DNA from: Oscillospiraceae bacterium
GTDB lineage: Bacteria; Bacillota; Clostridia; Oscillospirales; Ruminococcaceae
Length of the DNA stretch: 64,000 bases
Assembly: GCA_015067185.1 (NCBI GenBank)
Contig: SVMZ01000002.1
Coordinates: 62,001-126,000 of the forward strand
Direction: 5' to 3'
Below are positions 1 to 8,052 of this stretch, piece by piece (within the stretch, counting starts at the first letter, position 1; every line of letters starts with the position of its first letter). Below the pieces are notes generated by a model. The model was not told the origin of the DNA and did not search any database. It saw nothing but the letters and a program-made list of their open reading frames with translations. The position numbers and the translations under genes are program-made.

Positions 1-17
1 ATCTATAAGCAGGTATG

Positions 18-23
18 GTATAA
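18..23 (+). promoter_or_regulatory. -10 hexamer of the SDR gene promoter
   Basis: A consensus TATAAT lies about 50 nt before the first gene. The matching -35 would fall at or beyond the left edge of the window, so only half of the promoter can be seen. Confidence 0.45.
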
Positions 24-73
24 TAACTTTATATTACTACAGGAAAACTTTTTATCAGAAAGGATTGCGTCAG

Positions 74-862
74 ATGAATACCCCAACAACAAATGCCAAA
101 AGAATCGCCGTCATTACCGGTGCCTCCAGCGGCATGGGCAAACGCTTTGCGGAAACCCTCAAGGAATACGGCAGTTTCGATGAAGTATGGGTAATTGCCC
201 GCCGTCTTGACCGTCTTCAAGAGCTAAAGCTGGACTTTCCAACCCGCCCTCTTCCCTTCGATCTTTCCGATCCTGTCAGTTACGATCGCTATGCTGCTCT
301 GCTTGCAAAGGAAAAACCGGATGTAGCGCTGCTTATCAATGCCAGCGGATTCGGTAAATTTCTTGCAACCATGGACGTACCGTTGGACATCAATCTGAAC
401 ATGATCGACCTCAACTGTAAAGCGATCCTTGCTATGTGCCAACACACCATTCCCTATATGAGAAGCGGTGCACAAATCATCAACATTTCTTCCGTTTCGG
501 CGTTTCAACCTGTCCCCTACATCAATGTTTACGGTGCAACCAAAGCTTTTGTGCTCAGCTATAGCCGTGCTCTCAACCGTGAACTGCGCAGCCAAGGCAT
601 CCGTGTCATAGCTGTTTGCCCCTTCTGGACAAAAACTGAGTTTTTCGACCGTGCTATCTCTGATCATCGGGATGCGGTAGTCAAAAAATACATTGCCATG
701 TATTCTCCAGACCAAATTGTCCGCCGAGCCTGGCGGGATGCACGCCGCGGCCGGGATATCAGTCAGTTTGGTTTTAAGGCCAGAACACAGTCTCTGCTTG
801 CCAAATTGCTCCCTCATGGCTTTGTCATGGACTTCTGGATGAAACAACAAAAATTAAAATAA
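74..862 (+). CDS. SDR family NAD(P)-dependent oxidoreductase
   Basis: This 262-aa classical short-chain dehydrogenase/reductase has all the family landmarks. The dinucleotide motif TGASSGMG is at residues 15-22, INASG (the NAG motif) is near 88-92, ISSVS with the catalytic serine is near 138-142, and the catalytic YGATK is at 153-157. The ATG at 74 is preferred over the track's TTG at 65 because AAGGA lies 9 nt upstream of it. It is a single cytosolic domain with no signal peptide. The substrate cannot be read from sequence; the protein resembles the DltE/YqjQ-like broad subgroup. It is convergent with the cupin gene downstream, and no partner gene hints at a pathway. Confidence 0.85.
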   Translation: MNTPTTNAKRIAVITGASSGMGKRFAETLKEYGSFDEVWVIARRLDRLQELKLDFPTRPLPFDLSDPVSYDRYAALLAKEKPDVALLINASGFGKFLATMDVPLDINLNMIDLNCKAILAMCQHTIPYMRSGAQIINISSVSAFQPVPYINVYGATKAFVLSYSRALNRELRSQGIRVIAVCPFWTKTEFFDRAISDHRDAVVKKYIAMYSPDQIVRRAWRDARRGRDISQFGFKARTQSLLAKLLPHGFVMDFWMKQQKLK

Positions 863-898
863 AAGAAGACAAGACAGCCCATTTTTTCTTGTACTGTC

Positions 899-2092
899 TT
901 ATTCTCTTACTGACTCAAGTTCGGGATTTTCCGCAAAATGCTTGAGCATAACAAGGGGTTCAACAGAAGAGGTATTGGTAACCAGGATTCCTTCCTGTGC
1001 AGCTTTTTCGCTGACAAAAAACTCATCATTGGTCAATTCCCCATACCGAATCATCGTCGGTGTTTCGATATCCCATCTGCCAAATTTCCCCTTGCCCTGC
1101 AAAAGAATAAAACCATATGCAGCCTGATCCTTTATGATCACTGTTTTTCCCGGATAGACCGTCAGTCTCTTTGCCGAAACGACAGGACATTTATAGCATA
1201 TCCATTCCTCACACCCAACTTTATTTTTCCATATAACTTTCGGTTCCATGAATCGGTTTGCAGAAAAGTTTGGATCTATATTAGCTTCCCAGTCAATTAC
1301 TTCCATTAAATAATCCACGTTCCCATTTTCTTCCACGGGACAATTTTTCCAAAGAAGCTCTTCCGAAACACACTGTCCGCCATACAGTACCGATTGATAC
1401 ATGGCATATACATCACTGGCAAACTGCGGTTCATAGGTACAGAGACTTCCAGGTGCATGCAGAACACCGGGCGGCACATCCCAACCGGTATCCAACGATA
1501 ACCGGTATGCTCTGGAAAAATTCAGCAGCTGATTATCCCCTCCGGAAAAGTTTTCAAGACTCTGCTTCACCTGTTCTTTACTCACTTCCGGATTGATCCC
1601 GAAAAAAGTGAACGGAAATTCTCCTCCGTGATTATTGCACTGGGATGGGAAGAAATACATTTCCGGTTTACCTGCAGCACCCACACGACGTGCATGTTCA
1701 TCTCTGTGATGGATGTGGTGCGGAAGAGGCCCTGCATTGTCAAAAAACTTTGAAAACATCGGCCATCTGTGATACTTATTCCAGAGCGTTTTCCCAATTA
1801 TACCTCCCTCAAGCTCATCTATCGCATCCCTTAACAAAATCCGTTCCCTTCCATCTGCGGATACGATATAGGAAAGTCCCTCATCTTCGGGAGTATCAGG
1901 TCCATTTTCCGCCCATGTGGTGGATGCAAACCACCGTTCATCAATTCCACCACGTTCCAATCCCAGAATATAATAATCATCCGGATGTAACTTAATCCTT
2001 TTCCCTGGACGACAAAAACTACGCGGAACCCATGTAGGTACAAGACGGTATACACCGTTTCCTTCCTCTAAAAGCTTCTTGGCAATCGACAT
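899..2092 (-). CDS. Class I mannose-6-phosphate isomerase-like cupin protein
   Basis: This 397-aa protein resembles the type I phosphomannose isomerase/cupin superfamily. A central stretch with HHIHHRDEHARR, followed by a glutamate-rich metal-binding-type segment and WDVPPGVLHAPG, matches the double-cupin layout in which His and Glu residues bind a metal. It is likely a cytosolic sugar or sugar-phosphate isomerase or an uncharacterised relative; the exact substrate is unknown. The ATG start has AGGAG 9 nt upstream. It is divergent from the PocR-AraC regulator, with overlapping promoters and a 16-bp element between them that recurs before the glycosidase gene at 3148-5148. The two are therefore probably one regulon for a sugar pathway. 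Confidence 0.65.
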   Translation of the reverse strand: MSIAKKLLEEGNGVYRLVPTWVPRSFCRPGKRIKLHPDDYYILGLERGGIDERWFASTTWAENGPDTPEDEGLSYIVSADGRERILLRDAIDELEGGIIGKTLWNKYHRWPMFSKFFDNAGPLPHHIHHRDEHARRVGAAGKPEMYFFPSQCNNHGGEFPFTFFGINPEVSKEQVKQSLENFSGGDNQLLNFSRAYRLSLDTGWDVPPGVLHAPGSLCTYEPQFASDVYAMYQSVLYGGQCVSEELLWKNCPVEENGNVDYLMEVIDWEANIDPNFSANRFMEPKVIWKNKVGCEEWICYKCPVVSAKRLTVYPGKTVIIKDQAAYGFILLQGKGKFGRWDIETPTMIRYGELTNDEFFVSEKAAQEGILVTNTSSVEPLVMLKHFAENPELESVRE

Positions 2093-2149
2093 GATATTTT
2101 TCTCCTGTTATCATTATTTCTTTTTCTCTTTGCTCTTATTGCTTTTATA

Positions 2150-2178
2150 TTGATTTTATCATAAAGCAGTGCTATAAT
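2150..2178 (+). promoter_or_regulatory. Promoter of the PocR-AraC gene
   Basis: A -35 TTGATT (2150-2155) is followed after exactly 17 nt by the consensus -10 TATAAT (2173-2178). Transcription would start near 2185, just before the shared 16-bp element, so the regulator could repress its own gene by roadblock. Confidence 0.65.
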
Positions 2179-2187
2179 AACAGTCAA
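2158..2187 (-). promoter_or_regulatory. Promoter of the cupin gene
   Basis: On the minus strand a -35 TTGACT (2182-2187) and a -10 TATGAT (2158-2163) are separated by 18 nt. The promoter overlaps the oppositely directed promoter of the PocR-AraC gene almost completely. Confidence 0.6.
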
Positions 2188-2195
2188 CAACCGTT

Positions 2196-2211
2196 GCAAA
2201 AACAGCATTTT
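2196..2211. promoter_or_regulatory. Putative AraC operator, copy 1
   Basis: On the minus strand this reads AAAATGCTGTTTTTGC. It is identical over 16 nt to a second copy at 5212-5227, and both copies are flanked by GGTTAA on one side and GGTT on the other. It sits 8 nt upstream of the cupin -35, a normal position for an AraC-type activator site. Confidence 0.55.
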
Positions 2212-2229
2212 TAACCGGAGTGATTAATC

Positions 2230-3075
2230 GTGTTAGTCCATACAAATAAAAAAGAGCTTGAGCAGCTTGCCAAATATTTTTATCACATCAGCAAAACTCT
2301 CATCTCCATTTATGATTCGGATATGAATATAATAGCCGCTTATCCCTCCACTCTCTGTGATTTCTGCACACAGATCAGAACTTCCAATACTTTACACAAC
2401 GAATGTATTGCCAACGATAACACAGCCCTTGAAACCTGTAGAAAAACGCGCCAAACCCACATCTATCGATGTCATATGGGGCTTGTAGAAGTAACAACCC
2501 CGATTATTTACAACAACATTGTCGTCGGCTATCTTCTCTTTGGCCAAATTACAGACCAAAAGGACAAAAGGGATGTATACGAAAAAATTGAATCTCTTCC
2601 CGACTATTACGGCTTTGATAAAAATGAATTAATGCAGGCCGCTTCTAAAATACGCTACCGCTCCCACGATTATATCGAATCCATTTCCGCACTGGTTGAG
2701 ATGTGTGCCAACTATATCTGGCTCAATAATATCATCAGCGTACGCGATGATGGCTTAGCGCACAATATCAATCTTTATATCAGAGAAAACCTTTCTGGAG
2801 ATCTCTCTGTTCCAGTCATCTGCAATACTTTTCACATTGGCCGAAGTAAACTATATGAGCTTGCACAAGCCCATTTCGGCTGCAGCATCTGCGAATATGT
2901 ACAGCTCTGCAGACTCAACAAAGCAAAAGAACTGCTCTCCAAATTAGATCTCTCGGTTTCTGAAGTTTCTGAATCTGTCGGTTTCAAAGATGTCAACTAC
3001 TTCATTCGCTTTTTTAAAAAACACACCGGAATCACTCCAAAAAAATTTCAAACAGGACATTTCACCGTCTCATAA
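2230..3075 (+). CDS. PocR-domain AraC family transcriptional regulator
   Basis: This 281-aa regulator has two parts. Residues about 8-165 form a PocR-type ligand-sensing domain with several cysteines (CDFC, later RCHMGLVEVTTPI). Residues about 180-275 form a double helix-turn-helix AraC domain ending in the typical VGFKDVNYFIRFFKKHTGITPKKF. PocR domains are known to sense small diols or sugars in pathways such as propanediol use. The start is GTG, with GGAG 9 nt upstream. The gene is divergent from the cupin isomerase and upstream of a GHL6-like glycosidase; the repeated operator-like element suggests that it controls both. Confidence 0.85.
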   Translation: MLVHTNKKELEQLAKYFYHISKTLISIYDSDMNIIAAYPSTLCDFCTQIRTSNTLHNECIANDNTALETCRKTRQTHIYRCHMGLVEVTTPIIYNNIVVGYLLFGQITDQKDKRDVYEKIESLPDYYGFDKNELMQAASKIRYRSHDYIESISALVEMCANYIWLNNIISVRDDGLAHNINLYIRENLSGDLSVPVICNTFHIGRSKLYELAQAHFGCSICEYVQLCRLNKAKELLSKLDLSVSEVSESVGFKDVNYFIRFFKKHTGITPKKFQTGHFTVS

Positions 3076-3120
3076 ACACAAAGCACACAAGAACATCTCT
3101 CTTGTGTGCTTTGTGTTTTC
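3074..3120 (+). terminator. Rho-independent terminator after PocR-AraC
   Basis: A very long perfect stem (AACACAAAGCACACAAGA paired with its complement) has a short ACATC-type loop and ends in TTTTC, right at the regulator's stop codon. Confidence 0.85.
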
Positions 3121-3147
3121 TCAGATATAGTCTTTACCTTGCCATAT

Positions 3148-5148
3148 TCACTTTTCTTTTCTCTTCAGCTCGTACATATCAAAAATATCCACTGCACGTG
3201 TCTGAAATACGGTATATCCCTTTTCTATTGAGAACGGTATTTCTTCACCGTCCGGCAACAGACGGATCGATGATACCTCCTCTTTCACTTTGACACTAAA
3301 AGGTGCTGCCGGTGTTGTGATAGCTTCTTCATCCAACACCATTAGATTTACCGTAATCTTTTCCTTATCTGTAAAAGCTGTAATTTCTACATTTTTCGGT
3401 GCATCAGAACAGAAGAAATAATCCGGCCTTCCTGCTATATGAAGCAGATTGACAAACACCTTCCTGTACTCCTCAAATTCGATTGCCTCCAACGGCACGG
3501 CAGACCAGATAACCTTTCCTTTTCCGTAATCATTGACGGTAACTGCCGGGACATCACTCGCTATTCCGGGTGGATCGGAATGGATTGCTGCATATTTGTC
3601 TTCCCGGTGCCTCGTGTATGGGAATGTCAGCGTTGCAAGAACCTTCGCCTCTCCGCACGCAACAATGGCCGCCTTTGTTTCCATCACCGGCAACGGATAT
3701 TTTCCGTTAAATTCACCGAATATCTCTTCATACCCCGCTTTAGGAGCAACGTATACACACCTCTCCTCATATTCGCTCATGTACACATGCCCGGTAAGCT
3801 CTTTCAGTAACGCAGTGTTATGTCCCCCACTCAGATATAAAACACCGCCGTTTCTGACATATTCAATCAGACGCTCGTTGTCCTTATCTTCCAGTTCAGA
3901 TAGTACGGGAGCGACAATAATTTTATATTGGGATAACTCATGGAATACCCCTGTCACACCAAAGGGAATATGTGCCCGGACGAGTGTTTTGGATGCATTT
4001 ACACAACATACGCGGGCATTTTCTTTCTCCACATAATTTCTACTTCGCAGTCCGTAGTATAAACCTATCTCCTCTACCATTTCCCCTGTAAAAAACGGCT
4101 CGTATTTTTTTTGGAATCGGAATATCTCCCCCACCTGCTCATAAACACGCCGGTCCATTGTTCCCACAGGATCTATCGCGTCAATCACCAGTGTTGCACC
4201 ATGATGTGCCATGGTAGATGACAATGCCGTCTTCATTTCATCTTTGGTTTTTGTAAGAGTATGAACACGGAGTTTCGGTTTACACCGGGAAAACATCTGC
4301 TCGAAGGGAGGATTCAGCGTTGCATTTTTAAAAAATTTACAGGCAAAAGAATGATTATATAAATTTCCGTAAAGATCTCCACCCACATAATCACATGCTG
4401 CTAACACTTCTTCGATACAAGCCGAACTTGTATCCCCTGCAACTGCATTGGCAAAGTTATGCTCTACTGGCATATCTGGCTGTCTCTTTTTCACATATCC
4501 CGTAATCGATTGGACAAATTCTCCCATTGACTTTGCCTTGAATTCCACCAACTCACGGTTTATTTCTTTCGGAATTTCTCCGCCGTACGCTTTTTGACAT
4601 GCATCACAATAACAGGTATGCGGCCAGTACGGCATATCAAAAAACAAGGCATCGCACTCAAAATAATCCAATATCTCATCAATCTGATTATATACAAACT
4701 GCCGATATTCCATATTATTGGGACAGCAATGACCATACCTGCTGCCGTTGACATTGACAAAAGCCAACCCTTTCCCTCCTTCTTTGCCTTCCCTCGCAGA
4801 AAAGCCATCCTCTTTCTTCATTCGCCATAAAGGATGTCTATCATGTTCTCTGGTATTATAAATCAAGCTATAGTATCCACACACCCTGATTCCATTCCGG
4901 TGACATAAATCAACCACACGCTTGATCATATCGGGTTGTTTCTCTATCTGCTTATGCATCACACCAACTTTAGTCGGATAATAGCAGAGCCCCACATGAG
5001 ACTGCAAATAAATCATAGCATAATTGATTTCTGCCTTTTTCAAATTTTCCACATATACTTCAGGAGAAAATTCCGATAAAAAATCGTCACTCCAATCTTC
5101 TATATGCATATCCAAAAGATGCCTTCTATACAGCTGAGAATACCACAT
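3148..5148 (-). CDS. GHL6-like glycoside hydrolase with beta-galactosidase trimerisation-type domain
   Basis: This 666-aa cytosolic protein (no signal peptide) starts with a TIM-barrel-like region that resembles the 'hypothetical glycosyl hydrolase 6' family. The signature FFDMPYWPHTCYCDACQ (about residues 165-185) includes the acidic residue and Cys-rich segment of that family. A Rossmann-like region around 400-500 (YVRNGGVLYLSGG) matches the beta-galactosidase trimerisation domain, and a beta-rich C-terminus follows. The ORF track begins at a GTG, but GGAG is only 2 nt from the next ATG. The third start (MWYSQL, ATG at 5148) has 8-nt spacing and is chosen. The gene is transcribed from a promoter with an upstream copy of the putative AraC operator. 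The substrate is unknown. Confidence 0.7.
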   Translation of the reverse strand: MWYSQLYRRHLLDMHIEDWSDDFLSEFSPEVYVENLKKAEINYAMIYLQSHVGLCYYPTKVGVMHKQIEKQPDMIKRVVDLCHRNGIRVCGYYSLIYNTREHDRHPLWRMKKEDGFSAREGKEGGKGLAFVNVNGSRYGHCCPNNMEYRQFVYNQIDEILDYFECDALFFDMPYWPHTCYCDACQKAYGGEIPKEINRELVEFKAKSMGEFVQSITGYVKKRQPDMPVEHNFANAVAGDTSSACIEEVLAACDYVGGDLYGNLYNHSFACKFFKNATLNPPFEQMFSRCKPKLRVHTLTKTKDEMKTALSSTMAHHGATLVIDAIDPVGTMDRRVYEQVGEIFRFQKKYEPFFTGEMVEEIGLYYGLRSRNYVEKENARVCCVNASKTLVRAHIPFGVTGVFHELSQYKIIVAPVLSELEDKDNERLIEYVRNGGVLYLSGGHNTALLKELTGHVYMSEYEERCVYVAPKAGYEEIFGEFNGKYPLPVMETKAAIVACGEAKVLATLTFPYTRHREDKYAAIHSDPPGIASDVPAVTVNDYGKGKVIWSAVPLEAIEFEEYRKVFVNLLHIAGRPDYFFCSDAPKNVEITAFTDKEKITVNLMVLDEEAITTPAAPFSVKVKEEVSSIRLLPDGEEIPFSIEKGYTVFQTRAVDIFDMYELKRKEK

Positions 5149-5169
5149 GCTCATCACTCCTTTTTTTTA

Positions 5170-5198
5170 ATTTTAACATATTCCCTCCGAAAAAAACA
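5170..5198 (-). promoter_or_regulatory. Promoter of the GHL6-like gene
   Basis: A weak -35 TGTTTT (5193-5198) and a -10 TAAAAT (5170-5175) are spaced by 17 nt. The poor -35 fits a promoter that needs an activator, and the candidate site lies 13 nt further upstream. Confidence 0.5.
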
Positions 5199-5211
5199 GG
5201 GACTTATAACC

Positions 5212-5227
5212 GCAAAAACAGCATTTT
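5212..5227. promoter_or_regulatory. Putative AraC operator, copy 2
   Basis: This is an exact 16-nt copy of the element at 2196-2211, in the same orientation relative to the gene it precedes (minus strand AAAATGCTGTTTTTGC), again bounded by GGTTAA and GGTT. It is an activator-type position upstream of the GHL6-like gene. Confidence 0.55.
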
Positions 5228-5274
5228 AGTTAACCCACTTTATGTTATCCCTCTATCCTATGCTATCCTGCAAC

Positions 5275-5308
5275 ATAAAAATTGAGCCCAGGAAATTACC
5301 TGAGCTCA
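5275..5308 (-). terminator. Terminator of the AraC-kinase fusion gene
   Basis: The minus strand reads TGAGCTCAGG, a short loop, CCTGGGCTCA and then ATTTTTAT. It lies just after the stop codon at 5312. Confidence 0.75.
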
Positions 5309-5311
5309 GTT

Positions 5312-6610
5312 TCATTTCTCCAAATAAAGCAAATTAAAGTGTTCTGCAAGCCAACATGTCATTCTTTTATTGATTTCAAAAACTGCCGCCAGCTTTTCCT
5401 GTTCTGCAAAGTAAGCTACGCAAATCAGTTGATTGGCAAAGAGGATATAAGGAACTGCTTTTCTCTCTTCTTCCGTCATTCCGGCTGCACTATCATATCC
5501 TTTCATGATATAACGGTATATCTCAAACCACTTTTCCCGATACTTTTCGAAGCCTTCCAGCAAAATTGCTGTTGCCGCATAACAGGGGTCATATATCCGC
5601 ACATTTCGTTCTGACAATTCAAAATCTATAAAACTCCATTCTTTTTCTTTATCCTCTGAACAGATAATGTTTCCAGGATTGGGGTCCCGGTGAATCAATT
5701 GTCTGGGCAGCTTATCATGTAACCTCTCCAAATTTTTGATATACTCCTGACAAAATACGTCCTTTAAATTCAGTATTTCCTTTGCTTTCGGAAGCGCCCA
5801 TTCTTTCACATTCTTATAGATATTCGTATCCCGGATCGGTACATCCACTCCGCGCAGAGCTGTATGAAGCTTTCCTATCTTCTCTCCTATCAGCCTCGCA
5901 CATTCCAAAGAATTACTTTCATACAAAGCTGCTGTACTCAGCTGCTTTCCCGGCAGCCGTCTGGTAAGGCAAAAATATACTTCTCCCTCCTGCATATATT
6001 CTTTTCCGTTATTTGTTGCAATTGGGACTGCGGCACACAACCCCGCTTTTTCAATCTCCTTGGATAACGTTATATTATTTTTTAGTTTTCCAAGGTTTGC
6101 TGTAAATTTCAAAACATAGTCTTCTCCGACATAATAGGCATTATCGTTTTTATTTCCGGTTCCTTCGTAATAGATATCTGATATTACTATCTTTTCCAAA
6201 TTCCAATGCTTCAATATCTCCGCAGCTTTTTTATGGGTTATCATGATGTGTTCCTCCTTTGTCAGCTCTATCCGGTAAGGCTTTTTTGCCTGGCAGGATC
6301 TCAAAAAAGCGGACGGAGTACAACCGAATTCACGTCGAAATGCCTTGTAAAAACCGGCATAGGTATCAAAGCCATAGGTGAGTGCTGCGTCAATCCCTTT
6401 GCTTCCGCAGTGTATTCCGTAAATGGCATGCAGTAGCCTGCGTCGAAGAACATACTGCATCACGGGCATCCCCGTTGCCGATTGGAACATTCTGTAATAG
6501 TGATAGAGTGAAAACCCTGCCTTTTCCGCCAACTCAGCAGCCGTGATCTCTGCCCTCAGGTTATCCTCAATGTAATCCAAACTTTGCTGTATAATTCTTT
6601 TATATTCCAT
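5312..6610 (-). CDS. AraC-type DNA-binding domain fused to an APH/choline-kinase-like phosphotransferase
   Basis: This is a 432-aa two-domain protein. Residues about 1-110 are a complete AraC HTH unit (ELAEKAGFSLYHYYRMF and YGFDTYAGFYKAFRREFGCTPSAF). Residues about 125-430 are an aminoglycoside-phosphotransferase fold kinase: LIHRDPNPGN carries the catalytic HxDxxxxN signature and FIDFE the metal-binding aspartate. The ATG at 6610 is chosen because AAGGAG lies directly upstream, while the track's 17 extra residues have no ribosome site. In related AraC proteins the C-terminal half is often a GyrI-like ligand-binding domain; here a kinase takes that place. It could be a regulator sensing a phosphorylated drug, a self-regulating resistance enzyme, or an accidental fusion. 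The gene has its own terminator and is not in an operon. Confidence 0.8.
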   Translation of the reverse strand: MEYKRIIQQSLDYIEDNLRAEITAAELAEKAGFSLYHYYRMFQSATGMPVMQYVLRRRLLHAIYGIHCGSKGIDAALTYGFDTYAGFYKAFRREFGCTPSAFLRSCQAKKPYRIELTKEEHIMITHKKAAEILKHWNLEKIVISDIYYEGTGNKNDNAYYVGEDYVLKFTANLGKLKNNITLSKEIEKAGLCAAVPIATNNGKEYMQEGEVYFCLTRRLPGKQLSTAALYESNSLECARLIGEKIGKLHTALRGVDVPIRDTNIYKNVKEWALPKAKEILNLKDVFCQEYIKNLERLHDKLPRQLIHRDPNPGNIICSEDKEKEWSFIDFELSERNVRIYDPCYAATAILLEGFEKYREKWFEIYRYIMKGYDSAAGMTEEERKAVPYILFANQLICVAYFAEQEKLAAVFEINKRMTCWLAEHFNLLYLEK

Positions 6611-6742
6611 CCTTCTCCTTTTCACTCCCTTCTGTCCATTTTGCAGCTGCATCCCTATCATATCACAAAAATTTCTGCAAACATTTCCCGTTTTGCGGTA
6701 TTGTCTCTGCTTCTATTTTCCTCTTATACAGCCTATCAAAAC

Positions 6743-6782
6743 AAAATGTCCCCTGGATTTTTATCCGGAGGACATTTTTCTC
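6743..6782. terminator. Bidirectional terminator after the 2-hydroxyacid dehydrogenase
   Basis: AAAATGTCC and GGACATTTTT form the outer stem, with an inner TGGA/TCCGGA pairing. The stem has A and T tracts on both sides, so it can stop the minus-strand dehydrogenase transcript. Confidence 0.75.
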
Positions 6783-6806
6783 GCAAACAATCCCTTTCCC
6801 TTACCG

Positions 6807-7781
6807 TCATCTACGATATTTGTTGACGGCGTTTTTCACCTCTCCTGCCATAAAAGAACGCAGATTATCCACGGCAATATCCATCAGACGAATCCGGCTC
6901 TCTTTTGAGGCCCAGGCAATATGCGGAGTAATGACACAGTTTTCCACGCCCAGAAGTGGGCTGTCGGCATTAACCGGTTCAATTGTCATGACGTCCAAAC
7001 CTGCTCCCGCTACTTTTCCACTCTTCAGTGCAGCCGCGAGAGCATATTCATCGATAACAGGACCGCGTGATGTATTGAGGATCATGACGCCATCCTTCAT
7101 TTTTGCAATATTTTCAGCGTTGATCAGATTTTTCGTACTTTCAAACAACGGACAGTGCAGGCTGATTACATCGCTCCTCGCAAAAACTTCGTCCAGCGAT
7201 ACAATCTCTGCAAAATCGCTTTCTTTTTTGGATGGGCTGTATGCGACTACTTTCATGCCGAAGGCCGCCGCAATTCGTGCCGCCGCCTGCCCTATTTTTC
7301 CAAAACCGACCACACCAAAGATTTTTCCCTCAAGCTCGATGAGCGGGGTATCCCAGAAGCAAAAATCTGCACTGCTGGTCCAACGGCCTTTATGCACCTC
7401 ATTGGAATGATGTCCCACATGATGACACAACTCCAGCAGCAACGCCATGGTAAACTGAGCCACAGCCTGTGTACTGTATGCAGGAATGTTGCAGACAGGA
7501 ATTCCCAATTCGGCAGCCGCATCGATATCTGCAATATTATAACCTGTGGAGAGCAGCCCAATATATTTCAACTCCGGCATCAGCGCAGTTATTGTTTCAC
7601 GGGTGAGCGGCGTTTTGTTTGTGATTACCGCATCAGCCCCTTTGGCTCTATGCAAAATCTCATCTGTCCCCTCTCTAAACGGGGTACGCTCATAGACAGT
7701 CAGCTCTCCCAGTTGTTCAAATCCTTCCCAGCTCAAATCTCCCGGATTTTCAGTATATCCATCAAGAATAACAATCTTCAT
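6807..7781 (-). CDS. D-2-hydroxyacid dehydrogenase (glycerate dehydrogenase-like)
   Basis: This 324-aa NAD-dependent enzyme interconverts a 2-hydroxy acid and a 2-keto acid. The Rossmann motif GVVGFGKIGQAAARIA (about residues 145-160), the substrate-binding TSRGPVIDE, and the catalytic histidine in ITPHIAWAS are all present. MKIVILDGY at the N-terminus matches the usual start of HprA-type hydroxypyruvate/glycerate dehydrogenases. A second in-frame ATG at 7793 has a stronger GGAGG 4 nt upstream and would add MVRR; the choice is open. The promoter region contains a perfect 14-bp inverted repeat (7839-7877), suggesting tight repression. A housekeeping or accessory role in serine or glyoxylate metabolism is possible. 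Confidence 0.85.
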   Translation of the reverse strand: MKIVILDGYTENPGDLSWEGFEQLGELTVYERTPFREGTDEILHRAKGADAVITNKTPLTRETITALMPELKYIGLLSTGYNIADIDAAAELGIPVCNIPAYSTQAVAQFTMALLLELCHHVGHHSNEVHKGRWTSSADFCFWDTPLIELEGKIFGVVGFGKIGQAAARIAAAFGMKVVAYSPSKKESDFAEIVSLDEVFARSDVISLHCPLFESTKNLINAENIAKMKDGVMILNTSRGPVIDEYALAAALKSGKVAGAGLDVMTIEPVNADSPLLGVENCVITPHIAWASKESRIRLMDIAVDNLRSFMAGEVKNAVNKYRR

Positions 7782-7838
7782 CCGTCTCACCATCTGCCCT
7801 CCCAAATGGCATCCTCTCTTCAGTTTCTGCACTCATGC

Positions 7839-7877
7839 AGTTATGCTAATCTCTCTTTTGAAAAGATTAGCATAACT
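7839..7877. repeat. Perfect 14-bp inverted repeat, probable operator
   Basis: The arm AGTTATGCTAATCT at 7839-7852 is exactly repeated in inverse at 7864-7877 with an 11-nt centre. It lies about 45-85 nt upstream of the dehydrogenase start and overlaps a possible minus-strand -10, TAATCT. It has no T-tract, so it looks like a protein-binding site rather than a terminator. Confidence 0.6.
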
Positions 7878-8052
7878 TCCGTCATCAAGTCAAGTATATC
7901 AGAGAAATTTATTGTATAATCCCTTCTTCAAACATGTTTCCTCTTCATTCTTTCTACACTTGTTGTTCTTTTCCGTTTTTGTCATTTCACGCGGACGTGC
8001 CGCATAAATTTAAACTATCAAAATGTATCCTATCGAAACGGAGGAACAATAA

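Noticed and set aside
862-899. Terminator between the SDR and cupin genes
   Set aside because: AAGACA...TGTCTT can pair but the stem is short and broken, too weak to report as a feature.
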